40,647 nt of DNA, from assembly GCA_020053105.1 (NCBI GenBank), contig JAGVNU010000102.1, forward strand, positions 1 through 40,647. The letters are read 5' to 3'. The DNA comes from Thermodesulfovibrionia bacterium. Lineage in GTDB: Bacteria > Nitrospirota > Thermodesulfovibrionia > UBA6902. Numbering within the stretch: position 1 is the stretch's first letter; every line of letters begins with the position of its first letter. The notes under the pieces are model-generated. The model was not told the DNA's origin, made no database searches, and saw only the letters and a program-made list of their open reading frames with translations. Below are positions 24,739 through 32,323 of this stretch, piece after piece. Position numbers and translations under genes: made by a program.

Positions 24739-25869
24739 ATGAAGAGTACGGTCATAAGATTGTTTCTGTCATTAGCTGTGATACTGTCGATTATAATTGC
24801 TATATCCTGCACCAAACTTCAATCCCGATCAATCAGGGTAGGCGTAGCCGGCGCCCATAGCGGGGACCTTGCATCCTATGGACTTCCGACTCTGAAGGCA
24901 GCTGAACTGGTTGTTAAAGATATAAATGCAAAAGGCGGCATACTCGGCAGAAAAGTGGAGCTGCTTGTTGAAGATGATGTCTGTAAACCTGAAGTGGCCA
25001 CGAATATAGCCTCCAAGCTCCTTTCTAACGAGGTCCACGTTGTCCTGGGTCATATCTGCAGCGGGGCCACAAAAGCGGCGTTAGGAATTTATAAAGAGTC
25101 AAAAATAATTACCATGTCCCCCTCTGCTACCAATCCACAATTAACACAGAGCGGAAATTATCCCAACTTCTTCCGTACCATTGCCTCTGATGATGCTCAG
25201 GCAAAACTCGAGGTAGATTTTGCACTGGATATCCTGAAGCTGAAAAAGATAGCCGTATTGCATGACAAAGGTGATTATGGAAAAGGGCTCGCAGAGTTTG
25301 CAAAGGAATTCCTTGATAAATCAGGCAGGGCTGAAGTCGTATTATATGAGGGCATTACTCCCGGTGCGGTCGATTATTCCGCCGTTATCCAAAAAATAAA
25401 AAACTCTGAGGCCGAGGCCGTGATATACGGCGGCTATCATCCTGAGGCATCCAAACTGGTAATGCTCATGCGCAAGAAAAAAATGGACACCGTATTTATT
25501 TCCGATGACGGTGTCAAAGACATGACCTTTATTAAAGTCGCGGGTGAATACGCCGAAGGCGTTTATGCCACCGGGCCTAAGGACGTTTCAAAAAATCCCC
25601 TTGCAATAGCTGCTGCTGATGCCCATAAAAAAGCCTACGGATCAGACCCAGGCGCCTTCTTTCTCAACGCCTATGCCGCAACGCAGGCCCTGCTTAATGC
25701 GATAGAAAAGGCGGGCTCCACGGATTATAAAGCGGTTACCAATGCGTTGAGGACCGAATACGTGGATACGCCTCTTGGGAAGATCAGGTTTGACGAACGC
25801 GGTGATGCGATAGGTGTAGGGTTCTCTATGTATCAGGTAAAAAATGGTGAGTATGCTGAAGTGAAATAG
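24739..25869 (+). CDS. livK: Branched-chain amino-acid-type ABC transporter substrate-binding lipoprotein
   Basis: Periplasmic type I solute-binding protein. The start ATG 24739 follows GGAGGTG; an upstream in-frame ATG (24712) lacks a binding site. A 23-residue hydrophobic signal ends in AISC, so Cys24 is probably lipid-anchored. IRVGVAGAHSGDLASYGLPT, GGILGRKVELLVEDD and VLGHICSGATKAA match the LivJ/LivK family. Length is 376 residues. A strong terminator follows, so livHMGF may be expressed at a lower level or from another promoter. The true ligand could be amino acid, urea or amide. Confidence 0.9.
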   Translation: MKSTVIRLFLSLAVILSIIIAISCTKLQSRSIRVGVAGAHSGDLASYGLPTLKAAELVVKDINAKGGILGRKVELLVEDDVCKPEVATNIASKLLSNEVHVVLGHICSGATKAALGIYKESKIITMSPSATNPQLTQSGNYPNFFRTIASDDAQAKLEVDFALDILKLKKIAVLHDKGDYGKGLAEFAKEFLDKSGRAEVVLYEGITPGAVDYSAVIQKIKNSEAEAVIYGGYHPEASKLVMLMRKKKMDTVFISDDGVKDMTFIKVAGEYAEGVYATGPKDVSKNPLAIAAADAHKKAYGSDPGAFFLNAYAATQALLNAIEKAGSTDYKAVTNALRTEYVDTPLGKIRFDERGDAIGVGFSMYQVKNGEYAEVK

Positions 25870-25891
25870 ATCATAATAGACATCATTCTCA

Positions 25892-25922
25892 GGGATAAGC
25901 TTTAAAGCTTGTCCCTTTTTTT
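25892..25922 (+). terminator. Intrinsic terminator after livK
   Basis: GGGATAAGCTT-TA-AAGCTTGTCCC forms an 11-bp stem with one T-G wobble, followed by seven T. It lies inside the liv cluster and probably attenuates downstream genes. Confidence 0.85.
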
Positions 25923-25992
25923 ATGTGGAGCTCTCCTGAAAGTCAATTCTATTTCACAATAAATAAGAAATCACGTATTATATAAAGTCGTT

Positions 25993-26895
25993 ATGGAATA
26001 TTTTATCCAGCTCTTTCTTGGCGGCCTTACCAGAGGAAGCATTTATGCCCTGATAGCCCTTGGCTACACTATGGTATACGGCATAATCGAGCTTATCAAT
26101 TTTGCTCACGGCGAGATATACACGATCGGCGCCTTTACGGCCCTGATCACTGCAAGTGTCCTGACCCTGTATGGCTTTAATGAGATTTCCATCCTCATTC
26201 TGGCGTCTCTGGTTGCAGTTATATATTCATCCGCTTATGGATTTACCATCGAAAAAATTGCCTATAAACCCCTTCGGCATGCGCCGCGTCTTTCGCCTTT
26301 GATAAGCGCCATCGGCATGTCGGTATTTCTTCAGAATTATGTGCTCCTGGCTCAGACGTCGGACTTTCTTCCTTTCCCGGGACTTGTCCCAGAATTTCAG
26401 TTCATGAAAAAGTACGAGCACATTTTCAGCTCAACGGAGCTGATGATTTTTCTCACAACCTCTGTTGTCATGATTATATTGACTCTGGTCATCAAGTTTA
26501 CAAAAATCGGAAAGGCCATGCGCGCAACAGCACAGGACAGAAAAATGGCCATGCTTGTCGGAGTAGACGTCAACCGGATAGTTTCGATTACATTTATTAT
26601 CGGATCAGCGCTGGCCGCCATAGGAGGCGTTCTTATTGCTTCTCATATAGGACAGATTAATTTCTATATCGGTTTCATTGCCGGAATCAAGGCCTTCACT
26701 GCTGCTGTGCTCGGCGGGATCGGGAGTATTCCCGGCGCTGTTCTTGGCGGCTTTATCCTCGGCTGGACAGAAAGCTTTGCGACAGGTTATGTATCGAGCG
26801 ACTATGAAGATGTATTTGCATTTGCGCTGCTTGTGCTCATTTTGATATTCAGGCCGGCGGGTATACTCGGCAAATCGAAGGCGCAGAAGGTGTAA
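25993..26895 (+). CDS. livH: Branched-chain amino-acid ABC transporter permease
   Basis: Inner-membrane permease of 300 residues with about eight hydrophobic segments. GLTRGSIYALIALGYTMVYG and ELINFAHGEIYTIGAF are the LivH signature; AVLGGIGSIPGAVLGGFILG near the C-terminus is the cytoplasmic EAA-like loop that contacts the ATPases. Pairs with LivM. Confidence 0.94.
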   Translation: MEYFIQLFLGGLTRGSIYALIALGYTMVYGIIELINFAHGEIYTIGAFTALITASVLTLYGFNEISILILASLVAVIYSSAYGFTIEKIAYKPLRHAPRLSPLISAIGMSVFLQNYVLLAQTSDFLPFPGLVPEFQFMKKYEHIFSSTELMIFLTTSVVMIILTLVIKFTKIGKAMRATAQDRKMAMLVGVDVNRIVSITFIIGSALAAIGGVLIASHIGQINFYIGFIAGIKAFTAAVLGGIGSIPGAVLGGFILGWTESFATGYVSSDYEDVFAFALLVLILIFRPAGILGKSKAQKV

Positions 26896-26905
26896 ACAAT
26901 AAAAG

Positions 26906-27040
26906 TTCCAAATGACAAATAATAAATTCCAAATAAATATCAAACAGCAAAATCACAATTATCAAAACAGCATGTTTGTAATTTGCCTATTGTGATTTGG
27001 GATTTATTTGTTATATGATGCCTGGAATTTGTGATTTCTT
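26906..27040. repeat. AT-rich imperfect inverted repeat between livH and livM
   Basis: The left arm TTCCAAATGACAAATAATAA (26906-) and the right arm ending TATATGATGCCTGGAA (27012-27027) are imperfect reverse complements, with further AATCACAA/TTGTGATT pairs inside. The 170-nt gap is otherwise without a gene. It looks like a mobile miniature palindrome. Confidence 0.5.
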
Positions 27041-27068
27041 TATTTAAATATGTCATGAGACTGTAAAA

Positions 27069-28298
27069 ATGCGAAAACTCTCCGAAATTAAAAAATCATT
27101 TTTAGCCTCCATCTGGTTCATGTTCCTCACTTTCCCTATCATGGTAATTCGCGTCAATCCGATTGAAAAGGTGGTTGAATGGAGATGGCGGAACATGGTC
27201 TTTGTGGGCGTGGGGAGTTTTATCCTCTCTTTTGTATGGCGGTACATGATCAGGCAAAAGGAGTCGGGGCTGAAAAAAAACAGAGCCGACGACAGGCATA
27301 AAACACCTTTTATACAGCGGGTACGTGAAGAACGGAGGCTCTTTATTCCCCTGATTGCTGTGCTCTCAGTCCTCGGGGTCTCATTCCCGTTTATCTTCTC
27401 TGCATACCAGGTAAACATCATGACAACTGCACTCATGTATGTTGTGCTCGGTCTCGGCCTGAATATAGTTGTAGGTCTTGCGGGGCTGCTTGATCTGGGG
27501 TATGTCGCCTTTTACGCTGTAGGGGCATATACGTACGGCCTGCTGAATCATCATTTCGGCCTTGGCTTCTGGGCCGTGCTTCCGGCAGGGGCCTTTATGG
27601 GCGCCCTTTTCGGAATACTCCTTGGTTTTCCAGTGTTGCGTTTACGGGGAGATTACCTTGCGATAGTGACCCTCGGATTCGGAGAAATCATCAGGCTTGT
27701 CCTTGAAAACTGGAACGATTTCTCTTTCGGCCCAAGCGGAATTGCAAACATCGACAGGCCGTCTTTTTTCGGCGCGCAGCTTTCTTTGCAGAACGCAACT
27801 GTTTATATCTATTTTCTCATGATCGCAATTGCCCTGTTTACGGTTTTTGTGGTGAACAGACTCCAGAATTCCAGGATAGGCCGGGCCTGGGTCGCCCTTA
27901 GGGAAGATGAGATAGCGTGTGAGGCCATGGGGATAGACAAGACAAAGACAAAGCTATCAGCCTTCGCACTCGGAGCAACATGGGCCGGAATGATGGGGGT
28001 ATTATTTGCAGCCAAGACTACATTTATTAATCCTGCAAGCTTCACTTTCCTGGAATCAGCCATCATACTTTCCATTGTCGTACTGGGAGGCATGGGCTCA
28101 ATCACCGGGGTCATTATCGGCGCGTTCGTTCTTATTCTCCTCCCGGAATATTTAAGGGCCTTTTCAGAATACAGGATGCTCCTTTTCGGCGCCATTCTCG
28201 TAATCATGATGGTATTCCGTCCGCAGGGCATAATCAGCAATGTAAGACGCACTTATAAATTTGCAGGCATCAATATCTCCGGAGAGCAAAGTAAATGA
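27069..28298 (+). CDS. livM: Branched-chain amino-acid ABC transporter permease
   Basis: Second permease, 409 residues. NIVVGLAGLLDLGYVAFYAVG is represented by its core GLAGLLDLGYVAFYAVGAY, a family hallmark; VLGGMGSITGVIIGAFVL is the ATPase-contact loop. An N-terminal extension with two hydrophobic segments (residues 12-65) precedes the core, as in longer LivM proteins. The stop overlaps the livG start (ATGA). Confidence 0.94.
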   Translation: MRKLSEIKKSFLASIWFMFLTFPIMVIRVNPIEKVVEWRWRNMVFVGVGSFILSFVWRYMIRQKESGLKKNRADDRHKTPFIQRVREERRLFIPLIAVLSVLGVSFPFIFSAYQVNIMTTALMYVVLGLGLNIVVGLAGLLDLGYVAFYAVGAYTYGLLNHHFGLGFWAVLPAGAFMGALFGILLGFPVLRLRGDYLAIVTLGFGEIIRLVLENWNDFSFGPSGIANIDRPSFFGAQLSLQNATVYIYFLMIAIALFTVFVVNRLQNSRIGRAWVALREDEIACEAMGIDKTKTKLSAFALGATWAGMMGVLFAAKTTFINPASFTFLESAIILSIVVLGGMGSITGVIIGAFVLILLPEYLRAFSEYRMLLFGAILVIMMVFRPQGIISNVRRTYKFAGINISGEQSK

Positions 28299-29083
28299 AA
28301 CCGGTAATGGAGATTAAAAAACTGACCGTAGATTTCGGAGGCCTGCGTGCGGTTGATCATCTTGACCTGGATGTCAAAGAAAGGGAAATTCTGGCACTGA
28401 TCGGTCCCAACGGCGCTGGCAAGACGACCCTGTTCAACTGCATAACCGGTATCTATGCCCCTTCGGAAGGCAGCGTGTTCATTTCACCTCCAGGGGGAGG
28501 GACCGGGACAATAAACGGATTAACACCTAATATCATCACAAGAAAAGGCATCACCCGGACCTTTCAGAACATTCGTCTTTTCCCCAATATGACTGTCCTT
28601 GAAAATGTCATGATCGGCCGTCATTGCCGCACCCGCGCGCGCATTGCAGGCGCCGTATTCAGAGGGAAGGCAACAGAAAGGGAAGAGAAAGCGACAGTGG
28701 AGCACAGCTATCATATTCTTGAAAAGATAGGCATATCTCAATACGTAAATGAATTTGCCGGCAACCTGCCCTACGGCGCGCAGAGGCTCCTTGAAATAGC
28801 CCGAGCCTTGGCCACTGAGCCCTTTCTCCTTCTGCTTGATGAACCGGCAGCAGGTATGAATCCACAAGAGACCGGGGTACTGGATGCCCTGATCTCTAAA
28901 ATCCGGGATGAAGAAAATATTGCAATCCTGCTCATAGAGCACGACATGAGGCTTGTGATGAGCATATCAGACCGTATAGCGGTCATGGATTACGGGAAGA
29001 AAATCGCTGAGGGCACACCTGAAGAGATAAGAAACAATCCGGTCGTTATAAAGGCATACCTTGGAGAGGAATTCGTTGCTTAA
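28295..29083 (+). CDS. livG: Branched-chain amino-acid ABC transporter ATPase
   Basis: Cytoplasmic ATPase of 262 residues. Walker A GPNGAGKTT, signature LPYGAQRLLEIARAL (an LPYG variant normal for LivG), Walker B LLLLDEPAAGMNP and the switch His in IEHDMRLV are all present. It is translationally coupled to livM and overlaps livF by 8 nt. Confidence 0.95.
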   Translation: MKPVMEIKKLTVDFGGLRAVDHLDLDVKEREILALIGPNGAGKTTLFNCITGIYAPSEGSVFISPPGGGTGTINGLTPNIITRKGITRTFQNIRLFPNMTVLENVMIGRHCRTRARIAGAVFRGKATEREEKATVEHSYHILEKIGISQYVNEFAGNLPYGAQRLLEIARALATEPFLLLLDEPAAGMNPQETGVLDALISKIRDEENIAILLIEHDMRLVMSISDRIAVMDYGKKIAEGTPEEIRNNPVVIKAYLGEEFVA

Positions 29084-29783
29084 GCTTGTTAATGTAAAAA
29101 CATTCTATGGGAATATTCAGGCCTTAAAAGGCGTAAACATTGAAGTCCGTGAAGGAGAAATAATAACCCTTATCGGATCAAACGGGGCGGGCAAAACTAC
29201 CACACTCATGTCAATTTCAGGAATCACGCCTCCCGGATCAGGGGAAATACTTTTCATGGACCAACCCATTCACAATGTGAGTCCTGACAAAATAGTTTCA
29301 CTCGGCATATCACAGGTGCCGGAAGGACGCCATATATTCCCGCAATTAACGGTAATGGAAAATCTGCATATGGGCGCCTTTCTGCGGACAGACAAAGACG
29401 GCATTGCAGATGACATTGAATATGTATTCGGGCTGTTTCCCATTCTTACAGAGAGGCGGAATCAGGCAGGCGGGACATTAAGCGGCGGAGAACAGCAGAT
29501 GCTTGCAATATCCAGAGCTCTCATGGCCAGACCGCGCCTGTTATTACTGGATGAGCCGTCGCTGGGACTCGCCCCCAAAATCGTCAGGCAAATTTTCGAT
29601 ATAATCAGAAAGATCAACTCTGAGCAAAAGACAACCATCTTTCTCGTAGAACAAAATGCCAACCTGGCCCTGCAGGTTGCCAACAGGGGTTACGTAATGG
29701 AAAACGGCAGGATTGTACTCGAAGATTATGCAGACAGGCTTCTCTCAAATGAAGCTGTAAAAAAGGCCTATCTCGGCCTGTAG
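29076..29783 (+). CDS. livF: Branched-chain amino-acid ABC transporter ATPase
   Basis: Second ATPase, 235 residues: Walker A GSNGAGKTT, signature LSGGEQQMLAISRALM, Walker B LLLLDEPSLGLAP. TTG 29076 is taken as the start because GGAGAGGA lies 6 nt upstream and LKLVNVKTFYG is the usual N-terminus; TTG 29061 is an alternative. Its 3' end overlaps the convergent PocR gene by 16 nt. Confidence 0.93.
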   Translation: MLKLVNVKTFYGNIQALKGVNIEVREGEIITLIGSNGAGKTTTLMSISGITPPGSGEILFMDQPIHNVSPDKIVSLGISQVPEGRHIFPQLTVMENLHMGAFLRTDKDGIADDIEYVFGLFPILTERRNQAGGTLSGGEQQMLAISRALMARPRLLLLDEPSLGLAPKIVRQIFDIIRKINSEQKTTIFLVEQNANLALQVANRGYVMENGRIVLEDYADRLLSNEAVKKAYLGL

Positions 29784-30277
29784 TCGCTCACAATTGTATC
29801 TAAACGCTCCGCAATGTATTTTCCCAGCGCTTCAACTTCATCACTTGATATTCTCCTGATCTCGCCGGACAGCTCCGCTATTTTATCTTCATCCATATCG
29901 ATGGTCCTGTTTATCATAAATGAATCAACTTCGCCGTCGTCAAGCAGAAGTCCACAGGCGCCAACGATACCCAGGAACTTACCATTCACAAAGATCGGGA
30001 CAACCACTTTCAACAATCCAGCATCACATTCGCCAACAACCGGCTCCTTCCTTTCTTTTGCCATACCGGCAATGTTCATGTGAGCAACGGAACATATAAA
30101 GCTTTGCCCCCCGTCATCCGCCTTGACTGCCGGACATAGCCGATTCACCCACACCTTGTAATCGGTTATTCTTATCCCATTTACGTTAAATACATTTGAT
30201 GCCAGGCCGGACCTGTTGAAAATATCTTTCTCCAGTTCAAGCCATTTCTCAAGAGGCAATATGTCGGCAAGTTCCAT
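29768..30277 (-). CDS. Stand-alone PocR-type sensory domain protein
   Basis: A 169-residue cytoplasmic protein made almost wholly of one PocR ligand-binding domain. LPLEKWLELEKDIFNRSGLA, the Cys-bearing NRLCPAVKADDGG, GECDAGLLKVVVPIFVNGKF and LGIVGACGLLLDDGEVD follow the family pattern. PocR domains usually sit in front of a DNA-binding or kinase module; none is attached here. AAGGAG precedes its ATG. The convergent overlap with livF may allow antisense interplay. Confidence 0.8.
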   Translation of the reverse strand: MELADILPLEKWLELEKDIFNRSGLASNVFNVNGIRITDYKVWVNRLCPAVKADDGGQSFICSVAHMNIAGMAKERKEPVVGECDAGLLKVVVPIFVNGKFLGIVGACGLLLDDGEVDSFMINRTIDMDEDKIAELSGEIRRISSDEVEALGKYIAERLDTIVSDYRPR

Positions 30278-30528
30278 TTTCAGCTCCTTTCAGATGGCAA
30301 AATATGTTGTACAGGATGTTAAATTATACTAACTGAGCCCTATGTTTATCAAAATCATCCCCTGCCCTTTTATTCATATTTATATTACAGGCCATGTAAT
30401 ATCCAAAACAGGATGCCTCTTATTTGACTTACGTATTTTATGGTCTCCTGATTGCAAATAGTTAATTTAGGGATTACACTTATTAGTAGAATTAAATCTG
30501 TTTAATTTGAATTTATATATATCGAACC

Positions 30529-31062
30529 ATGTTAAATAAACTAAAATTTCTTGGAAATATTTACACATACAAACTCCGTAGCATGCTGGGACTGAAAAGA
30601 CCCAACATCATGGCAACTATCAATGATTATTACAGGGACGACTTTCAGAAGCTGAGAAAAGAAGACATAGCGGTAATTCTTCCCCATTGTCTTATAGACG
30701 ATAAATGCCCTGCCAAGTTCTCCAAGTCTGACGGTGTATTATGCAGTAAATGCAAACTCTGCGGATGCGGAAAGGTTTTTGAATCCGCAGAAAAAAAAGG
30801 TTATCAGTTTTACATCACTCCCAGTGTCGGCTTTACGAAAAGACTTGTTCAGAGAAAAAATATAAAAGGCGTCATCGGGATCGCCTGTGATTATGAAATA
30901 GAAAAAGGCATTCACTCTGAAAAGATCACTGACCTTGGAGTTAGAATCAACGGGACAAGGGTAAAAACACAGGGCATTCGTCTTCATGTATATGACTGCA
31001 TCAAGAACAGCGTGGACTGGGACAAGATCGAAGAAATAATGCGGCTTTCAACCGGGCACTGA
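30529..31062 (+). CDS. DUF116 family protein
   Basis: A 177-residue Cys-rich protein. ILPHCLIDDKCPAKFSKSDG and CSKCKLCGCGK give a ligand set likely to hold an Fe-S cluster or metal, and GVIGIACDYEIEKGI is the second conserved block of DUF116. Function is unknown. ATG 30529 has no clear ribosome binding site. The preceding 251 nt (30278-30528) are AT-rich, with no gene or firm promoter that I can support. Confidence 0.8.
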   Translation: MLNKLKFLGNIYTYKLRSMLGLKRPNIMATINDYYRDDFQKLRKEDIAVILPHCLIDDKCPAKFSKSDGVLCSKCKLCGCGKVFESAEKKGYQFYITPSVGFTKRLVQRKNIKGVIGIACDYEIEKGIHSEKITDLGVRINGTRVKTQGIRLHVYDCIKNSVDWDKIEEIMRLSTGH

Positions 31063-31160
31063 GCCTGCTCACCCATTTCTCTTAATCCGCAAAGATACCA
31101 GCTTGCATTAAGAAATAAATATATTGCGGCTGTTACATATATTGCAATACAATTATATTA

Positions 31161-31991
31161 ATGACTGATGAAATTAAACGCCTGAAAGCCGAGAACAGGC
31201 GTCTAAATAAAATAATATCCGGACTCAGCCCTTCCCTTGAAATCATGCTGAAGAGACGCGGGTTCACAATCTATAGAAAAGAACCTTCGGATGACCTGTT
31301 GACTCCGGACAGGAAATATAAAGCGGCCTTCTTTAATAAGCTGAAAAAATACTCCTTCAGACTATTTCTCAGGGATGTAATAAAACACCAGTACTCTTTT
31401 ACGCTTGAAAAAGTCACAAGGTATGCAACAATAGAGGTCTCAGCGCAGTATATCGATTTCCTTCTGAAAGCCGGGCTCGCCGAAGCATTCGGCAAAGGAT
31501 ATCGCCTCACTAAACGCCCTGTAAAAAGTTTCGGAGAAACCCTGGAATGGTTTGTGTCACGGTTAATTAAAAATGATTTCCATGCTGAAGCCGCCTGGGG
31601 GGTCAAGTTTAAGAGACCCAGGGTCGGAGGTGACTATGATCTGCTGGCAAAGGTAGATTCATCGCTGCTCTATATGGAAATAAAGTCTTCACCTCCAAAA
31701 GGGATTTATGACAGGGAGATAACGTTCTTTCTGGACCGTATAGAAGATCTCTCACCAGACATCTCAGTCTTTTTTGTAGATACCGAGCTGAGGATGAAAG
31801 ATAAGATCATACCCATGTTCGAAAACGAACTCCGCAGACGATATAAAAAAACAATTACGGCAGAGCGGATTGTCAGGGAACTGTTTCATATTAATAAAAA
31901 AATCTTTATAATAAACGCAAAAGAAAATATTTCATCCAATATAGAAGCTGTTCTTACATTTCTTTGGCACAGGGAATTTGAAATAACATAA
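31161..31991 (+). CDS. Predicted PD-(D/E)xK-type nuclease with winged-helix-like N-terminus
   Basis: A 276-residue protein of no family I can name. A coiled N-terminus (EIKRLKAENRRLNKII) leads to a helical segment with a winged-helix-like block around residues 70-118 (TRYATIEVSAQYIDFLLKAG). The catalytic-like core is GGDYDLL (156-162, Asp158 and Asp160) followed by LLYMEIKSS, where Glu173-x-Lys175 matches the E-x-K of restriction-type nucleases. It could act in DNA repair, defence or RNA metabolism. It lies 15 nt upstream of a 56-residue Cys-rich protein, probably one operon. Confidence 0.6.
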   Translation: MTDEIKRLKAENRRLNKIISGLSPSLEIMLKRRGFTIYRKEPSDDLLTPDRKYKAAFFNKLKKYSFRLFLRDVIKHQYSFTLEKVTRYATIEVSAQYIDFLLKAGLAEAFGKGYRLTKRPVKSFGETLEWFVSRLIKNDFHAEAAWGVKFKRPRVGGDYDLLAKVDSSLLYMEIKSSPPKGIYDREITFFLDRIEDLSPDISVFFVDTELRMKDKIIPMFENELRRRYKKTITAERIVRELFHINKKIFIINAKENISSNIEAVLTFLWHREFEIT

Positions 31992-32005
31992 ATAGGGAGA
32001 TAAAA

Positions 32006-32176
32006 ATGTCAAAAGACATTTGCATACTATGCGCATGGAGGGCCACCTGCCAGAAGATGTTTTCCGTAAGTGGCAGAGATATAAAATGCGCTGATTTCGT
32101 CAGGGATGTATCGATTAAGGAAGAAGCCTCTAAAGAAGCTGGGGCTGATAAAGTCAAGTCTGAAGAGAATAAGTAA
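32006..32176 (+). CDS. 56-residue Cys-rich protein
   Basis: ATG 32006 follows AGGGAGA. The product MSKDICILCAWRATCQKMF continues with SVSGRDIKCADF and ends in a charged Lys/Glu tail. Cys6, Cys9, Cys15 and Cys28 could bind zinc or an Fe-S cluster. I do not know its role. A terminator 15 nt after the stop marks the end of the unit with the nuclease-like gene. Confidence 0.7.
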   Translation: MSKDICILCAWRATCQKMFSVSGRDIKCADFVRDVSIKEEASKEAGADKVKSEENK

Positions 32177-32191
32177 TCAGCATCTGCGTTA

Positions 32192-32226
32192 AAGGGTATT
32201 CCAATAGTTTCTGGATACCCTTTTTT
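32192..32226 (+). terminator. Intrinsic terminator after the Cys-rich protein
   Basis: AAGGGTATTCCA, an 8-nt loop, TGGATACCCTT, then a T-run to 32226; the stem has one bulged T. Confidence 0.85.
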
Positions 32227-32249
32227 ATTGTGCGCCCGGCAGGACTGAT

Positions 32250-32281
32250 AAAAAAGAGGGAGCATTTGTTTGCTCCCTCTT
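32250..32281 (-). terminator. Intrinsic terminator of the PKD-protein gene
   Basis: AAGAGGGAGCA-N6-TGCTCCCTCTT is a perfect 11-bp hairpin. On the minus strand it is followed by TTTTTT, so it terminates the gene at 32324-34030. Confidence 0.85.
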
Positions 32282-32323
32282 CAGGCGTTGCTTATGCATC
32301 ATCTTTGGAGATGACTTATTTTC

